Origin: Nemertoderma westbladi | Taxonomy: Eukaryota; Xenacoelomorpha; Nemertodermatida; Nemertodermatidae | Direction of reading: 5' to 3' | Assembly (NCBI GenBank): GCA_032718475.1 | Contig: JAUCBJ010004019.1 | Location: 1-50,429, forward strand | Length of the DNA: 50,429 nt | In this document: positions 1 to 11,456 of the stretch, one piece after another | Layout: each line of letters begins with the position of its first letter | Position numbering within the stretch: position 1 is the stretch's first letter | The notes under the pieces: model-generated | Told to the model about the DNA's origin: nothing | Database searches by the model: none | The model's input: the letters and a program-made list of their open reading frames with translations, nothing else | Made by a program: the position numbers and the translations under genes

Positions 1-1099
1 GTGAACGAGGGAACGAAACCCGACGACTTACCCGTGTCTCTTGTAGACAAACTAAGTCTTCTGTTGGACTATGTGTGGGGGGAACTGAACACCGGTGTTT
101 GGAGTGAGGTATCGGAGCAGTGGAGATACGTTTATTACTTAACCTCGTTGCTTAAATGCCTCGCGAGACTACAAGAAACCTTGGGTTTATCCGGCGTAGA
201 GGATGCCGTCAGAGACTGCGATATGGGTTTAATTATGGGGGCCCCTTGCCCCGCAGAAGCCGGCGTCCCCGGGGATATACTGAGCACCATGGCGTGGGAT
301 CTTAGTAAGATACTAAGGGAGTCTAAGGAGGAAAACCTTAACGAAAATGACGATTATATTCCAGAAACGAACGACCCAAACTAGATTTGGATTTACAAAG
401 TAACATAAAACGCATTGTAAACCCGAGTGTTTTGTCATTTCGTATCGTCACATGTTGATACATGTACACCTGTTGTGATTGGCGGCTTGGTTGACCAATG
501 GCCGGCTTTTAACTTGTGGAGTGTTTCCTACATGGAAGATATGATTGGTTGTAGAACGGTCCCTATAGAATTAGGCAGTAAATACACCGACGATACCTGG
601 ACTCAAAGGCTGATGACAGTTCGTCAGTTTGTATCAGACTACATCCGTAACCAGGACAACGGGATTGGCTACCTCGCACAACACCAACTATTTAACCAGA
701 TACCCCAACTACTCGGTGACGTCATCATACCCGACTACTGCTATCACCAAGGCGACGACGTGGATGTAAACATCTGGTTCGGTCCGAGCGGCACGGTTTC
801 GCCCCTCCATACAGACCCTAAGAATAACCTGTTTGCTCAGGTTACTGGCAGTAAGTATATCCGTCTGTACGCCCCTTCCCAGACAGCTCTCCTGTACCCA
901 CACAGCTCGGGTATCACCACCAACACCAGTAGGGTAGACCTCAGCAGTCCAGACCACATAGCCTACCCCTCGCTTTAGTAGCGCGGTTTATTCGGAAACT
1001 GTTCTCCTTCCAGGGGAGTTATTGTTCATACCCAGCGGTTATTGGCATTACGTACGTTCTTTATCGACTTGTATTTCTGTAAGCTGTTGGTTTGATTAG
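1..1099 (+). pseudogene. KDM8: KDM8/JMJD5-like JmjC oxygenase pseudogene, intronless, 5' end outside window
   Basis: KDM8 is a nuclear Fe(II)/2-oxoglutarate-dependent JmjC oxygenase/hydroxylase. The first part (1 to about 381, frame 1) resembles its N-terminal helical domain, with LDYVWGELNTGVW and VRDCDMGLIMGAP. The JmjC domain follows, with GCRTVPIELGSKYTDD, GYLAQHQLFNQIP and KYIRLYAP. The iron ligands are visible: HTD at 808-816 and the distal His of YWHYVR at 1046-1048. The frame breaks three times: frame 1 to 3 near 379, 3 back to 1 near 453, and 1 to 2 near 966 within a C run. The C-terminal part, PGELLFIPSGYWHYVR, ends at TAG 1097-1099. No intron interrupts about 1.1 kb, while vertebrate KDM8 is multi-exonic, which suggests a retrocopy; I see no poly(A) tail. 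Long open frames elsewhere in the window argue against general sequencing error. Family assignment is strong; calling it a pseudogene is an inference. Confidence 0.88.
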
Positions 1100-2015
1100 C
1101 TAGTGTGGTGCGAGCCATTAAGTATGTTAATCTTAAACTGTTGATTACAGGCCAAATTTGCTTTCTCACTCTGTTTATATTATAATAATATTAATAGTGA
1201 TATAATAACTAAACTATATTGTATCTTATTGACTTGTTTTCAATATATTATCAACGGCCGGAATGGGGAGTGATTTACTTTTGTTTACGTTTGTTTATTG
1301 GTATGTCAAAACCATAATTTCGTACTTCAAATTCGGATCTCGAATAACTCGAAAACTAACTGTCAACTTCTATGAGATTTGTTTATACAAACTTGTAGAT
1401 CTTTAAATTACTATCCATCTTAAATTCGTTAGTTTCATTGCTATTATACAACCGGAGAAACGAACCATAGTTTAAAATACCGCTAATAATTAAAAGTATG
1501 TCAAAAAATTATCTTTCAACAATTCGCCGCTCCCTATCTGCCCTACCAGCTTATTCCGTTGAATATAGATGTAAAAGTCAGGAAATTAATTCCAACGACT
1601 TCATTTCTAGGGGCCAAAATTACCCCTTCTCAAAAGATAGAGACAATAATTAGCTATCAGAATATATAAATTTTATGAATTTTATTTTATGAATAATTGC
1701 TAAAGTAATTTTCAAATATGCGCAAATTCTAATTCTAATCAGGGACGTGTAAGGAGAAATTGTTGATTTTTCTGACTAACTTTTTTCAAACGTCTGTAAC
1801 TCCGTCCTTTAGTGGGCCGTTTAACCTGAAACATTTACCAACTGATACAGAATACATAGATCGTAGTATGATACGTGGAAACAGTATTGGACAATATCGC
1901 AGCTGTGCAAAAATAAGTGCAAACGGTGTGAAACAGTGGGCTAGGTCTAGGGGGTTCGACTTTCGCCTTTCCTCCACTGCCTTACATTATGACATTGTTG
2001 TTATCATCTAATCTA
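1100..2015. other. AT-rich spacer, no gene seen
   Basis: This is AT-rich DNA with frequent stops in all frames. An 83-codon open frame at 1760-2011 resembles no family I know and looks like chance. No AATAAA was seen within about 150 bases after the KDM8-like stop. Confidence 0.6.
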
Positions 2016-3014
2016 ATAGTCGAGTCAATCTAGCAAAAAACCCATAAGTATTTCGCAATCAATCTGAACCACACATTTTGGATTCTGTATTACCTTATTA
2101 ATGACCAAAAAAAAGTCTATAAAATTTTATTTTGCGGATCATATGTTTATTCATGGAAATTCTGCGCAAATTTGCATAAGACAAGCCAAACAAAAGGAAC
2201 AGTAGGGAAAAATAAGCAGCAAATTGGTATGTTCCAGAATAATTTAATTAATTTCACAATAAGCTGTGATTCAATGGGATATTAGTAATATTTACACTGG
2301 CGTGTTACACATTAATTGCTATATCTTGGAAACTAGAAGTCGCATCCAATTTTTAAATATATCAAAAATTTTACGATATATTAAGGGAACTGTTGTAAAA
2401 AAATCAGACATTTCCACTGCAATGAAATTTCATAATTTCCTTTAATGTTAGTGAAGATTTTTCACATAATTAAATTGTGATTACTCTATTGATTTTAGGT
2501 GTAATTTATTTATTTGTTTTAGTTTGAAAATCACAATAGTTTATCATATAACAAATAAATTTTTTGGGGATAAGGGTTTGAGGTCGATAAATCCGATGGG
2601 TGAGGTTACAGTACATCCACCCGTTTAGTAGAGAAGTTGTGGAAATAAGGTCCTTATATTGTACGAGCAAAATTTGTATTAAAAATGGTTAAATTATTAA
2701 ACAAATTTCCGTTGCTCTGGAAACTAAATTGGTAACTATGTAGAAGTGCATTCTTCTGTCAATCAATAGTCATTGGAGTAAAGTTTTTCTGTACCAAATT
2801 TGGAGAAAATCCCACCACTAGACCCCTTGTTGCTATGTAAAATCCATGTTGCTAAGGAAAGAAACAGCAAATTGAAAGTGATCCGCATAATATATTTTTA
2901 TAGACTTTTTTGGTGGTATTAACAAGGTAATGTAGAATAAAAAAAATTGGTTTGGGTGAATTGCGAATTTGTTATGGGTTGACCCCCTTTTTCGGCTAGA
3001 TTGACTCGCCTATA
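2016..3014. mobile_element. Fold-back / MITE-like element, about 1 kb, with long degenerate inverted repeats
   Basis: The segment near 2016-2140 (starting around CGAGTCAATCTAGC and ending TTTGCGGATC) recurs inverted near 2880-3014 (starting GATCCGCATAA, ending GCTAGATTGACTCG). Matching blocks in order include AGTCTATAAAA, a TTACCTT-TTAAT stretch, TTCGCAAT and CCCATAA, with small indels, so the arms are about 125-135 bp and clearly diverged. The interior has no open frame or transposase motif. This fits an old non-autonomous DNA transposon; the superfamily cannot be told, and I found no certain target-site duplication. Confidence 0.65.
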
Positions 3015-3080
3015 ATGTAATATTAGGGTGGCTTAGGGCTTACCCTCGGCTTAGTTGGTAGATTTCTTTCCCGCAAACTC

Positions 3081-3360
3081 GCTCCCATGTGAAGAATACC
3101 AGGATTTCACTTTTCGGTCGAATTTTTATTGGAATTTTATATATGAAATTTTTTTATTTTTTTAAATTTATCTTTATTAAGAATTTTATAGCGCTTATAT
3201 CTGTCTTATAACCTGTACATATACTAATTCGTTTATTGTTTTGGTTAGATTCATCCCTTCTGTAACCTGTGTTTTTTGTGAAAACCTCGTATTCTTCGCA
3301 TGGGGGTAACTGCAAAGTGAATTATAACGGCAGAAAGTCTGGTATTCTTCACATGGGCCT
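3081..3360. mobile_element. Small MITE-like element with 19-bp terminal inverted repeats
   Basis: CCCATGTGAAGAATACCAG at 3084-3102 recurs as an exact inverted copy at 3339-3357. A third, imperfect copy of the right arm lies near 3288-3306. AAACTC flanks the element directly at 3075-3080 and 3361-3366, a possible 6-bp target-site duplication. The 3 bases just outside each 19-mer do not match each other. The interior is AT-rich and non-coding. Confidence 0.55.
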
Positions 3361-3405
3361 AAACTCTTAATACTAAAGTAGATATTTATTTAATACTAAA
3401 ATTAT

Positions 3406-3458
3406 ATATCATGCAAGGACAACTCTGCTATTGTAGTAGAGTTGTCCTTGATATCATG
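3406..3458. repeat. 37-nt hairpin bounded by 8-bp direct repeats
   Basis: Positions 3414-3450 form a near-perfect hairpin. The outer 13 bp (CAAGGACAACTCT and its complement) pair exactly, followed by a G-T position and three more pairs around a TTG loop. ATATCATG stands immediately outside each arm (3406-3413 and 3451-3458). It may be a tiny palindromic insertion with an 8-bp target-site duplication, or a structured RNA element; nothing more shows which. Confidence 0.6.
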
Positions 3459-3972
3459 TTAAAAGTCAGATTCCATACAAACTTCAAAAAAAAAATACAC
3501 CTGGACATTGCCGGGCATCAGAAACACATTCTCGTTTCCTGATTGGCTAAGTTATTTGGCAGGAAATTCAATTCATCCATCAAAGTGTAATATTAAGGAA
3601 ACGCCCTGATCTCAATTCATTATTTAAGCATTATCTTGTATAAAGAAGTTATTGAGGTACCGGTAGCTAGACTTACAATAATTCATTACAATGATGTTTT
3701 AGCTTTAAGGGAATTAATTAATTCATATATTTATAGTAATTTTGTCCATTTAGTATAGTCTTAGTTTTATATTGTAGGAGTTTCTTGTTTTCAAAGAGGA
3801 ATTTAATGCGGTACAGGTACCGGTACGGTACCGAGTCAGGGCCGCACGCTCCACGTTAACACAACGGTATCAAGTTTTCTTTTATTGTTAAACTATTTGT
3901 TTTTCATAAAAGTTTTGTATACGCTGTCATTTCATAACACCGTATTCTTAATTTATTTGTTAAAACTTAATA
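3459..3972 (+). other. Upstream region of the MDR gene
   Basis: This AT-rich sequence precedes the ATG at 3973. It contains a nested GGTACC/GGTACG palindromic cluster at 3816-3832. An in-frame TAA at 3961-3963 shows the frame does not extend upstream of the chosen start. No convincing TATA box or initiator was recognised. Confidence 0.45.
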
Positions 3973-4129
3973 ATGAAAGCGTTGCAATTCAGAGACGCGG
4001 TTTCGTTAGTTTCTCTCGCACAGCCGACGCCAAAGAGGGGCGAAGCTTTAATTAAAATAATCCGATCGGGAGTATGTAACACTGATCTCGAAGTAGCTAA
4101 GGGATATATGGGTTTCAGTGGAGTTCTTG
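3973..4129 (+). CDS. Zinc-type MDR (alcohol dehydrogenase-like), exon 1
   Basis: This exon encodes the first 52 codons plus one base of a medium-chain dehydrogenase/reductase, a family of cytosolic NAD(P)-dependent oxidoreductases. It starts MKALQF, as many family members do. SGVCNTDLE places the catalytic zinc cysteine at C35 with T37 and D38. The start has A at -3 and an in-frame stop 12 nt upstream. The exon ends before GTGAGT at 4130, a strong 5' splice site. Intron phase is 1: the split glycine codon joins exon 2 to give the expected GHE motif (G53, H54, E55). Substrate cannot be inferred. Confidence 0.88.
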
Positions 4130-7100
4130 GTGAGTTTGCATTAACTGTAGTATATGGCCAACTGCGGTACATTTAAGTATGTATTGTTATTACTCACTAG
4201 AGAGAGACCGGTAAAGCATGGAGAAAGAAACAGGACTCCATCCATAATCTCATCCTCACAGAAACAGGACTCTATCCATAATCTCATCCTTACAGAAACA
4301 GGACTCTATCCATAATCTCATCCTCACAGAAACAGGACTCTATCCATAATCTCATCCTTACAGAAACAGGACTCTATCCATAATCTCATCCTTACAGACA
4401 AACATGACTCTATCCATAATCTCATCCTTACAGAAACAGGACTCCATCCATAATCTCATCCTTACAGAAACAGGACTCTATCCATAATCTCATCCTTAGA
4501 GACAAACAGGACTCTATCCATAATCTCATCCTTACAGAAACAGGACTCCATCCATAATCTCATCCTTACAGAAACAGGACTCCATCCATAATCTCATCCT
4601 TACAGAAACAGGACTCTATCCATAATCTCATCCTTAGAGACAAACAGAACTCTATCCATAATCTCATCCTTACAGAAACAGGACTCTATCCATAATCTCA
4701 TCCTTACAGACAAACAGGACTCTATCCATAATCTCATCCTTACAGAAACAGGACTCTATCGATAATCTCATCCTTACAGAAACAGGACTCTATCCATAAT
4801 CTCATCCTTACAGAAACAGAACTCTATCCATAATCTCATCCTTACAGAAACAGGACTCTATCCATAATCTCATCCTTACAGACAAACAGGACTCTATCCA
4901 TAATCTCATCCTTACAGAAACAGGACTCTATCCATAATCTCATCCTTACAGAAACAGGACTCTATCCATAATCTCATCCTTACAGAAACAGGACTCCATC
5001 CATAATCTCATCCTTACAGAAACAGGACTCTATCCATAATCTCATCCTTACAGAAACAGAACTCTATCCATAATCTCATCCTTACAGAAACAGGACTCTA
5101 TCCATAATCTCATCCTTACAGACAAACAGGACTCTATCCATAATCTCATCCTTACAGAAACAGGACTCTATCCATAATCTCATCCTTACAGAAACAGGAC
5201 TCTATCCATAATCTCATCCTTACAGAAACAGGACTCCATCCATAATCTCATCCTTACAGAAACAGAACTCTATCCATAATCTCATCCTTACAGAAACAGG
5301 ACTCTATCCATAATCTCATCCTTACAGACAAACAGGACTCTATCCATAATCTCATCCTTACAGAAACAGGACTCTATCCATAATCTCATCCTTACAGAAA
5401 CATGACTCTATCCATAATCTCATCCTTACAGAAACAGGACTCCATCCATAATCTCATCCTTACAGAAACAGGACTCTATCCATAATCTCATCCTTAGAGA
5501 CAAACAGGACTCTATCCATAATCTCATCCTTACAGAAACAGGACTCTATCCATAATCTCATCCTTACAGAAACAGAACTCTATCCATAATCTCATCCTTA
5601 CAGAAACAGGACTCTATCCATAATCTCATCCTTACAGACAAACAGGACTCTATCCATAATCTCATCCTTACAGAAACAGGACTCTATCGATAATCTCATC
5701 CTTACAGACAAACAGGACTCTATCCATAATCTCATTCTTACAGAAACAGGACTCTATCCATAATCTCATCCTTACAGTTTACAGATACAGGACTCTATCC
5801 ATAATCTCATCCTTACAGAAACAGGACTCTATCGATAATCTCATCCTTACAGAAACAGGACTCTATCCATAATCTCATCCTTACAGAAACAGGACTCTAT
5901 CCATAATCTCATCCTTACAGAAACAGAACTCTATCCATAATCTCATCCTTACAGACAAACATGACTCTATCCATAATCTCATCCTTACAGAAACAGAACT
6001 CTATCCATAATCTCATCCTTAGAGACAAACAGGACTCTATCCATAATCTCATCCTTACAGAAACAGGACTCTATCCATAATCTCATCCTTACAGAAACAG
6101 AACTCTATCCATAATCTCATCCTTACAGAAACAGGACTCTATCCATAATCTCATCCTTACAGACAAACAGGACTCTATCCATAATCTCATCCTTACAGAA
6201 ACAGGACTCTATCGATAATCTCATCCTTACAGAAACAGGACTCTATCCATAATCTCATCCTTACAGAAACAGGACTCTATCCATAATCTCATCCTTACAG
6301 ACAAACAGGACTCTATCCATAATCTCATCCTTACAGAAACAGGACTCTATCGATAATCTCATCCTTACAGAAACAGGACTCTATCCATAATCTCATCCTT
6401 ACAGAAACAGAACTCTATCCATAATCTCATCCTTACAGAAACAGGACTCTATCCATAATCTCATCCTTACAGACAAACAGGACTCTATCCATAATCTCAT
6501 CCTTACAGAAACAGGACTCTATCGATAATCTCATCCTTACAGAAACAGGACTCTATCCATAATCTCATCCTTACAGAAACAGGACTCTATCCATAATCTC
6601 ATCCTTACAGAAACAGGACTCTATCCATAATCTCATCCTTACAGAAACAGGACTCTATCCATAATCTCATCCTTACAGAAACAGGACTCTATCCATAATC
6701 TCATCCTTACAGAAACAGGACTCTATCCATAATCTCATCCTTACAGAAACAGGACTCTATCCATAATCTCATCCTTACAGAAACAGGACTCTATCCATAA
6801 TCTCATCCTTACAGAAACAGGACTCTATCCATAATCTCATCCTTACAGAAACAGGACTCCATCCATAATCTCATCCTTACAGAAACAGGACTCTACCCAT
6901 AATCTCATCCTTACAGAAACAGGACTCTATCCATAATCTCATCCTTACAGACAAACAGGACTCTATCCATAATCTCATCCTTTCAGAAACAGGACTCTAT
7001 CGATAATCTCATCCTTACAGAAACAGGACTCTATCCATAATCTCATCCTTACAGAAACAGGACTCTATCCATAATCTCATCCTTACAGAAACAGGACTCT

Positions 7101-10100
7101 ATCCATAATCTCATCCTTACAGAAACAGGACTCTATCCATAATCTCATCCTTACAGAAACAGGACTCTATCCATAATCTCATCCTTACAGAAACAGGACT
7201 CTATCCATAATCTCATCCTTACAGAAACAGGACTCTATCCATAATCTCATCCTTACAGAAACAGAACTCTATCCATAATCTCATCCTTACAGAAACAGGA
7301 CTCTATCCATAATCTCATCCTTACAGACAAACAGGACTCTATCCATAATCTCATCCTTACAGAAACAGGACTCTATCGATAATCTCATCCCTACAGAAAC
7401 AGGACTCTATCCATAATCTCATCCTTACAGAAACAGGACTCTATCCATAATCTCATCCTTACAGAAACAGGACTCTATCCATAATCTCATCCTTACAGAA
7501 ACAGGACTCTATCCATAATCTCATCCTTACAGAAACAGGACTCTATCCATAATCTCATCCTTACAGAAACAGGACTCTATCCATAATCTCATCCTTACAG
7601 AAACAGGACTCTATCCATAATCTCATCCTTACAGAAACAGGACTCTATCCATAATCTCATCCTTACAGAAACAGGACTCTATCCATAATCTCATCCTTAC
7701 AGAAACAGGACTCTATCCATAATCTCATCCTTACAGAAACAGGACTCTATCCATAATCTCATCCTTACAGAAACAGGACTCTATCCATAATCTCATCCTT
7801 ACAGAAACAGGACTCTATCCATAATCTCATCCTTACAGAAACAGGACTCTATCCATAATCTCATCCTTACAGAAACAGGACTCTATCCATAATCTCATCC
7901 TTACAGAAACAGGACTCTATCCATAATCTCATCCTTACAGAAACAGGACTCTATCCATAATCTCATCCTTACAGAAACAGGACTCTATCCATAATCTCAT
8001 CCTTACAGAAACAGGACTCTATCCATAATCTCATCCTTACAGAAACAGGACTCTATCCATAATCTCATCCTTACAGAAACAGGACTCTATCCATAATCTC
8101 ATCCTTACAGAAACAGGACTCTATCCATAATCTCATCCTTACAGAAACAGGACTCTATCCATAATCTCATCCTTACAGAAACAGGACTCTATCCATAATC
8201 TCATCCTTACAGAAACAGGACTCTATCCATAATCTCATCCTTACAGAAACAGGACTCTATCCATAATCTCATCCTTACAGAAACAGGACTCTATCCATAA
8301 TCTCATCCTTACAGAAACAGGACTCTATCCATAATCTCATCCTTACAGAAACAGGACTCTATCCATAATCTCATCCTTACAGAAACAGGACTCTATCCAT
8401 AATCTCATCCTTACAGAAACAGGACTCTATCCATAATCTCATCCTTACAGAAACAGGACTCTATCCATAATCTCATCCTTACAGAAACAGGACTCTATCC
8501 ATAATCTCATCCTTACAGAAACAGGACTCTATCCATAATCTCATCCTTACAGAAACAGGACTCCATCCATAATCTCATCCTTACAGAAACAGGACTCTAT
8601 CCATAATCTCATCCTTACAGAAACAGGACTCTATCCATAATCTCATCCTTACAGAAACAGGACTCTATCCATAATCTCATCCTTACAGAAACAGGACTCT
8701 ATCCATAATCTCATCCTTACAGAAACAGGACTCTATCCATAATCTCATCCTTACAGAAACAGGACTCTATCCATAATCTCATCCTTACAGAAACAGGACT
8801 CTATCCATAATCTCATCCTTACAGAAACAGAACTCTATCCATAATCTCATCCTTACAGAAACAGGACTCTATCCATAATCTCATCCTTACAGACAAACAG
8901 GACTCTATCCATAATCTCATCCTTACAGAAACAGGACTCTATCGATAATCTCATCCTTACAGAAACAGGACTCTATCCATAATCTCATCCTTACAGAAAC
9001 AGGACTCTATCCATAATCTCATCCTTACAGAAACAGGACTCTATCCATAATCTCATCCTTACAGAAACAGGACTCTATCCATAATCTCATCCTTACAGAA
9101 ACAGGACTCTATCCATAATCTCATCCTTACAGAAACAGGACTCTATCCATAATCTCATCCTTACAGAAACAGGACTCTATCCATAATCTCATCCTTACAG
9201 AAACAGGACTCTATCCATAATCTCATCCTTACAGAAACAGGACTCTATCCATAATCTCATCCTTACAGAAACAGGACTCTATCCATAATCTCATCCTTAC
9301 AGAAACAGGACTCTATCCATAATCTCATCCTTACAGAAACAGGACTCTATCCATAATCTCATCCTTACAGAAACAGAACTCTATCCATAATCTCATCCTT
9401 ACAGAAACAGGACTCTATCCATAATCTCATCCTTACAGACAAACAGGACTCTATCCATAATCTCATCCTTACAGAAACAGGACTCTATCGATAATCTCAT
9501 CCTTACAGAAACAGGACTCTATCCATAATCTCATCCTTACAGAAACAGGACTCTATCCATAATCTCATCCTTACAGAAACAGGACTCTATCCATAATCTC
9601 ATCCTTACAGAAACAGGACTCTATCCATAATCTCATCCTTACAGAAACAGGACTCTATCCATAATCTCATCCTTACAGAAACAGGACTCTATCCATAATC
9701 TCATCCTTACAGAAACAGGACTCTATCCATAATCTCATCCTTACAGAAACAGGACTCTATCCATAATCTCATCCTTACAGAAACAGGACTCTATCCATAA
9801 TCTCATCCTTACAGAAACAGGACTCTATCCATAATCTCATCCTTACAGAAACAGGACTCTATCCATAATCTCATCCTTACAGAAACAGGACTCTATCCAT
9901 AATCTCATCCTTACAGAAACAGGACTCTATCCATAATCTCATCCTTACAGAAACAGGACTCTATCCATAATCTCATCCTTACAGAAACAGAACTCTATCC
10001 ATAATCTCATCCTTACAGAAACAGGACTCTATCCATAATCTCATCCTTACAGACAAACAGGACTCTATCCATAATCTCATCCTTACAGAAACAGGACTCT

Positions 10101-11456
10101 ATCGATAATCTCATCCTTACAGAAACAGGACTCTATCCATAATCTCATCCTTACAGAAACAGGACTCTATCCATAATCTCATCCTTACAGAAACAGGACT
10201 CTATCCATAATCTCATCCTTCAGAAACAGGACTCTATCCATAATCTCATCCTTACAGAAACAGGGCTCTATCCATAATCTCATCCTTACAGAAACAGGAC
10301 TCTATCCATAATCTCATCCTTACAGAAACAGGACTCTATCCATAATCTCATCCTTACAGAAACAGGACTCTATCCATAATCTCATCCTTACAGAAACAGG
10401 ACTCTATCCATAATCTCATCCTTACAGAAACAGGACTCCATCCATAATCTCATCCTTACAGAAACAGGACTCTATCCATAATCTCATCCTTACAGAAACA
10501 GGACTCTATCCATAATCTCATCCTTACAGAAACAGGACTCTATCCATAATCTCATCCTTACAGAAACAGGACTCTATCCATAATCTCATCCTTACAGAAA
10601 CAGGAACAGGACTCTATCCATAATCTCATCCTTACAGAAACAGGACTCCATCCATAATCTCATCCTTACAGAAACAGGACTCTATCCATAATCTCATCCT
10701 TACAGAAACAGAAACAGGACTCTATCCATAATCTTATCCAAACCCAACAAAATACATAATATAATATAGTACTTACAACCTTTCCCAAGATCATGTGTCA
10801 GGAATTTCCTGTTTTACAAATTTTCTTCACGATTGTCAAATCTTAAAACAATAGTAACAAACCTTCATTTAGATATTTTAATATTTAGTAAACACCCGGG
10901 TGTTTTTGGGGAGGGCGTTTAAGTTGCTAATTGGAGGTAGGGCGTGTCTAATCGAGGGAGTGTGTTTATTTAGTTGACGCGTATAATTTTCAATTTCTGT
11001 TTAATACTACAACATGCTCATATAGAGCCATTATTGATAAATAAATATTACATAATCATAAAGTAAATATATATGAAGGAAATACTGTTACAGAGAATAT
11101 AAGACCGGTGAACCCAGTGTCTCCAGTATGGATATGCACATATTGTAAAATATAAAGTAATGTACATTGAATACAGGAAATATAAAACAGTGAACATATG
11201 AAAAAAAAAAGTTACCCGAAACAATCTGCCTTGCTCGATCATTAGGGAGTGAGATGATGTGCAAGCGACCGACAGAGTCGGGGGGTACCTGTGTAGAACA
11301 TTCAGGTAGGATTCCTCCTGGTACAAATACTTAACGTAGAGCAGCGATTTGGGAGAAGACCTCACTAGTGACTTATACGCTATACAACACCTTTAAGAGA
11401 GCACCTACTTGATGTTTCTGTTGTTTTTATTATAATGTTATTATCCTTCCCTATAG
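4130..11456 (+). other. 7,327-nt phase-1 intron of the MDR gene
   Basis: The intron begins GTGAGT and ends in a pyrimidine-rich stretch, TATCCTTCCCTATAG, at 11456. Removing it joins SGVLG to HEFVG in frame, which is the family's expected order. About 89% of the intron is the 34-bp minisatellite. The remaining 10739-11430 is AT-rich, non-coding DNA containing a perfect 16-bp palindrome, AAACACCCGGGTGTTT, at 10890-10905. Confidence 0.88.
4226..10738 (+). repeat. 34-bp intronic minisatellite, about 190 tandem copies
   Basis: The unit is of the type ACAGGACTCTATCC + ATAATCTCATCCTTACAGAA, period 34. Units with ACAGACAAACAGG are 36 bp. Variants are GAACTC for GGACTC, ATCGAT for ATCCAT, and CTCCATCC for CTCTATCC. 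The left third is rich in variants; about 7400-8800 is almost uniform. The variant group GAACTC / 36-bp unit / ATCGAT recurs near 6410, 7264, 8827, 9370 and 9985. Successive 36-bp units at 6471, 6949, 7325, 8891, 9437 and 10051 are spaced by exact multiples of 34 plus 2. Edges are ragged, with a few partial units near 10600-10720. Confidence 0.97.

Noticed and set aside
1-1099. Frameshifts explained as introns
   Set aside because: The frame changes occur within a few bases to tens of bases and lack room for introns; coding similarity is continuous.
1760-2011. 83-codon open frame
   Set aside because: No recognisable motif, AT-rich context and an overlapping opposite-strand frame; it also runs to the border of the fold-back element.
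4226-10738. CRISPR-like array
   Set aside because: Units are directly abutting with no unique spacers, no cas genes are present, and the array lies in an animal gene's intron.
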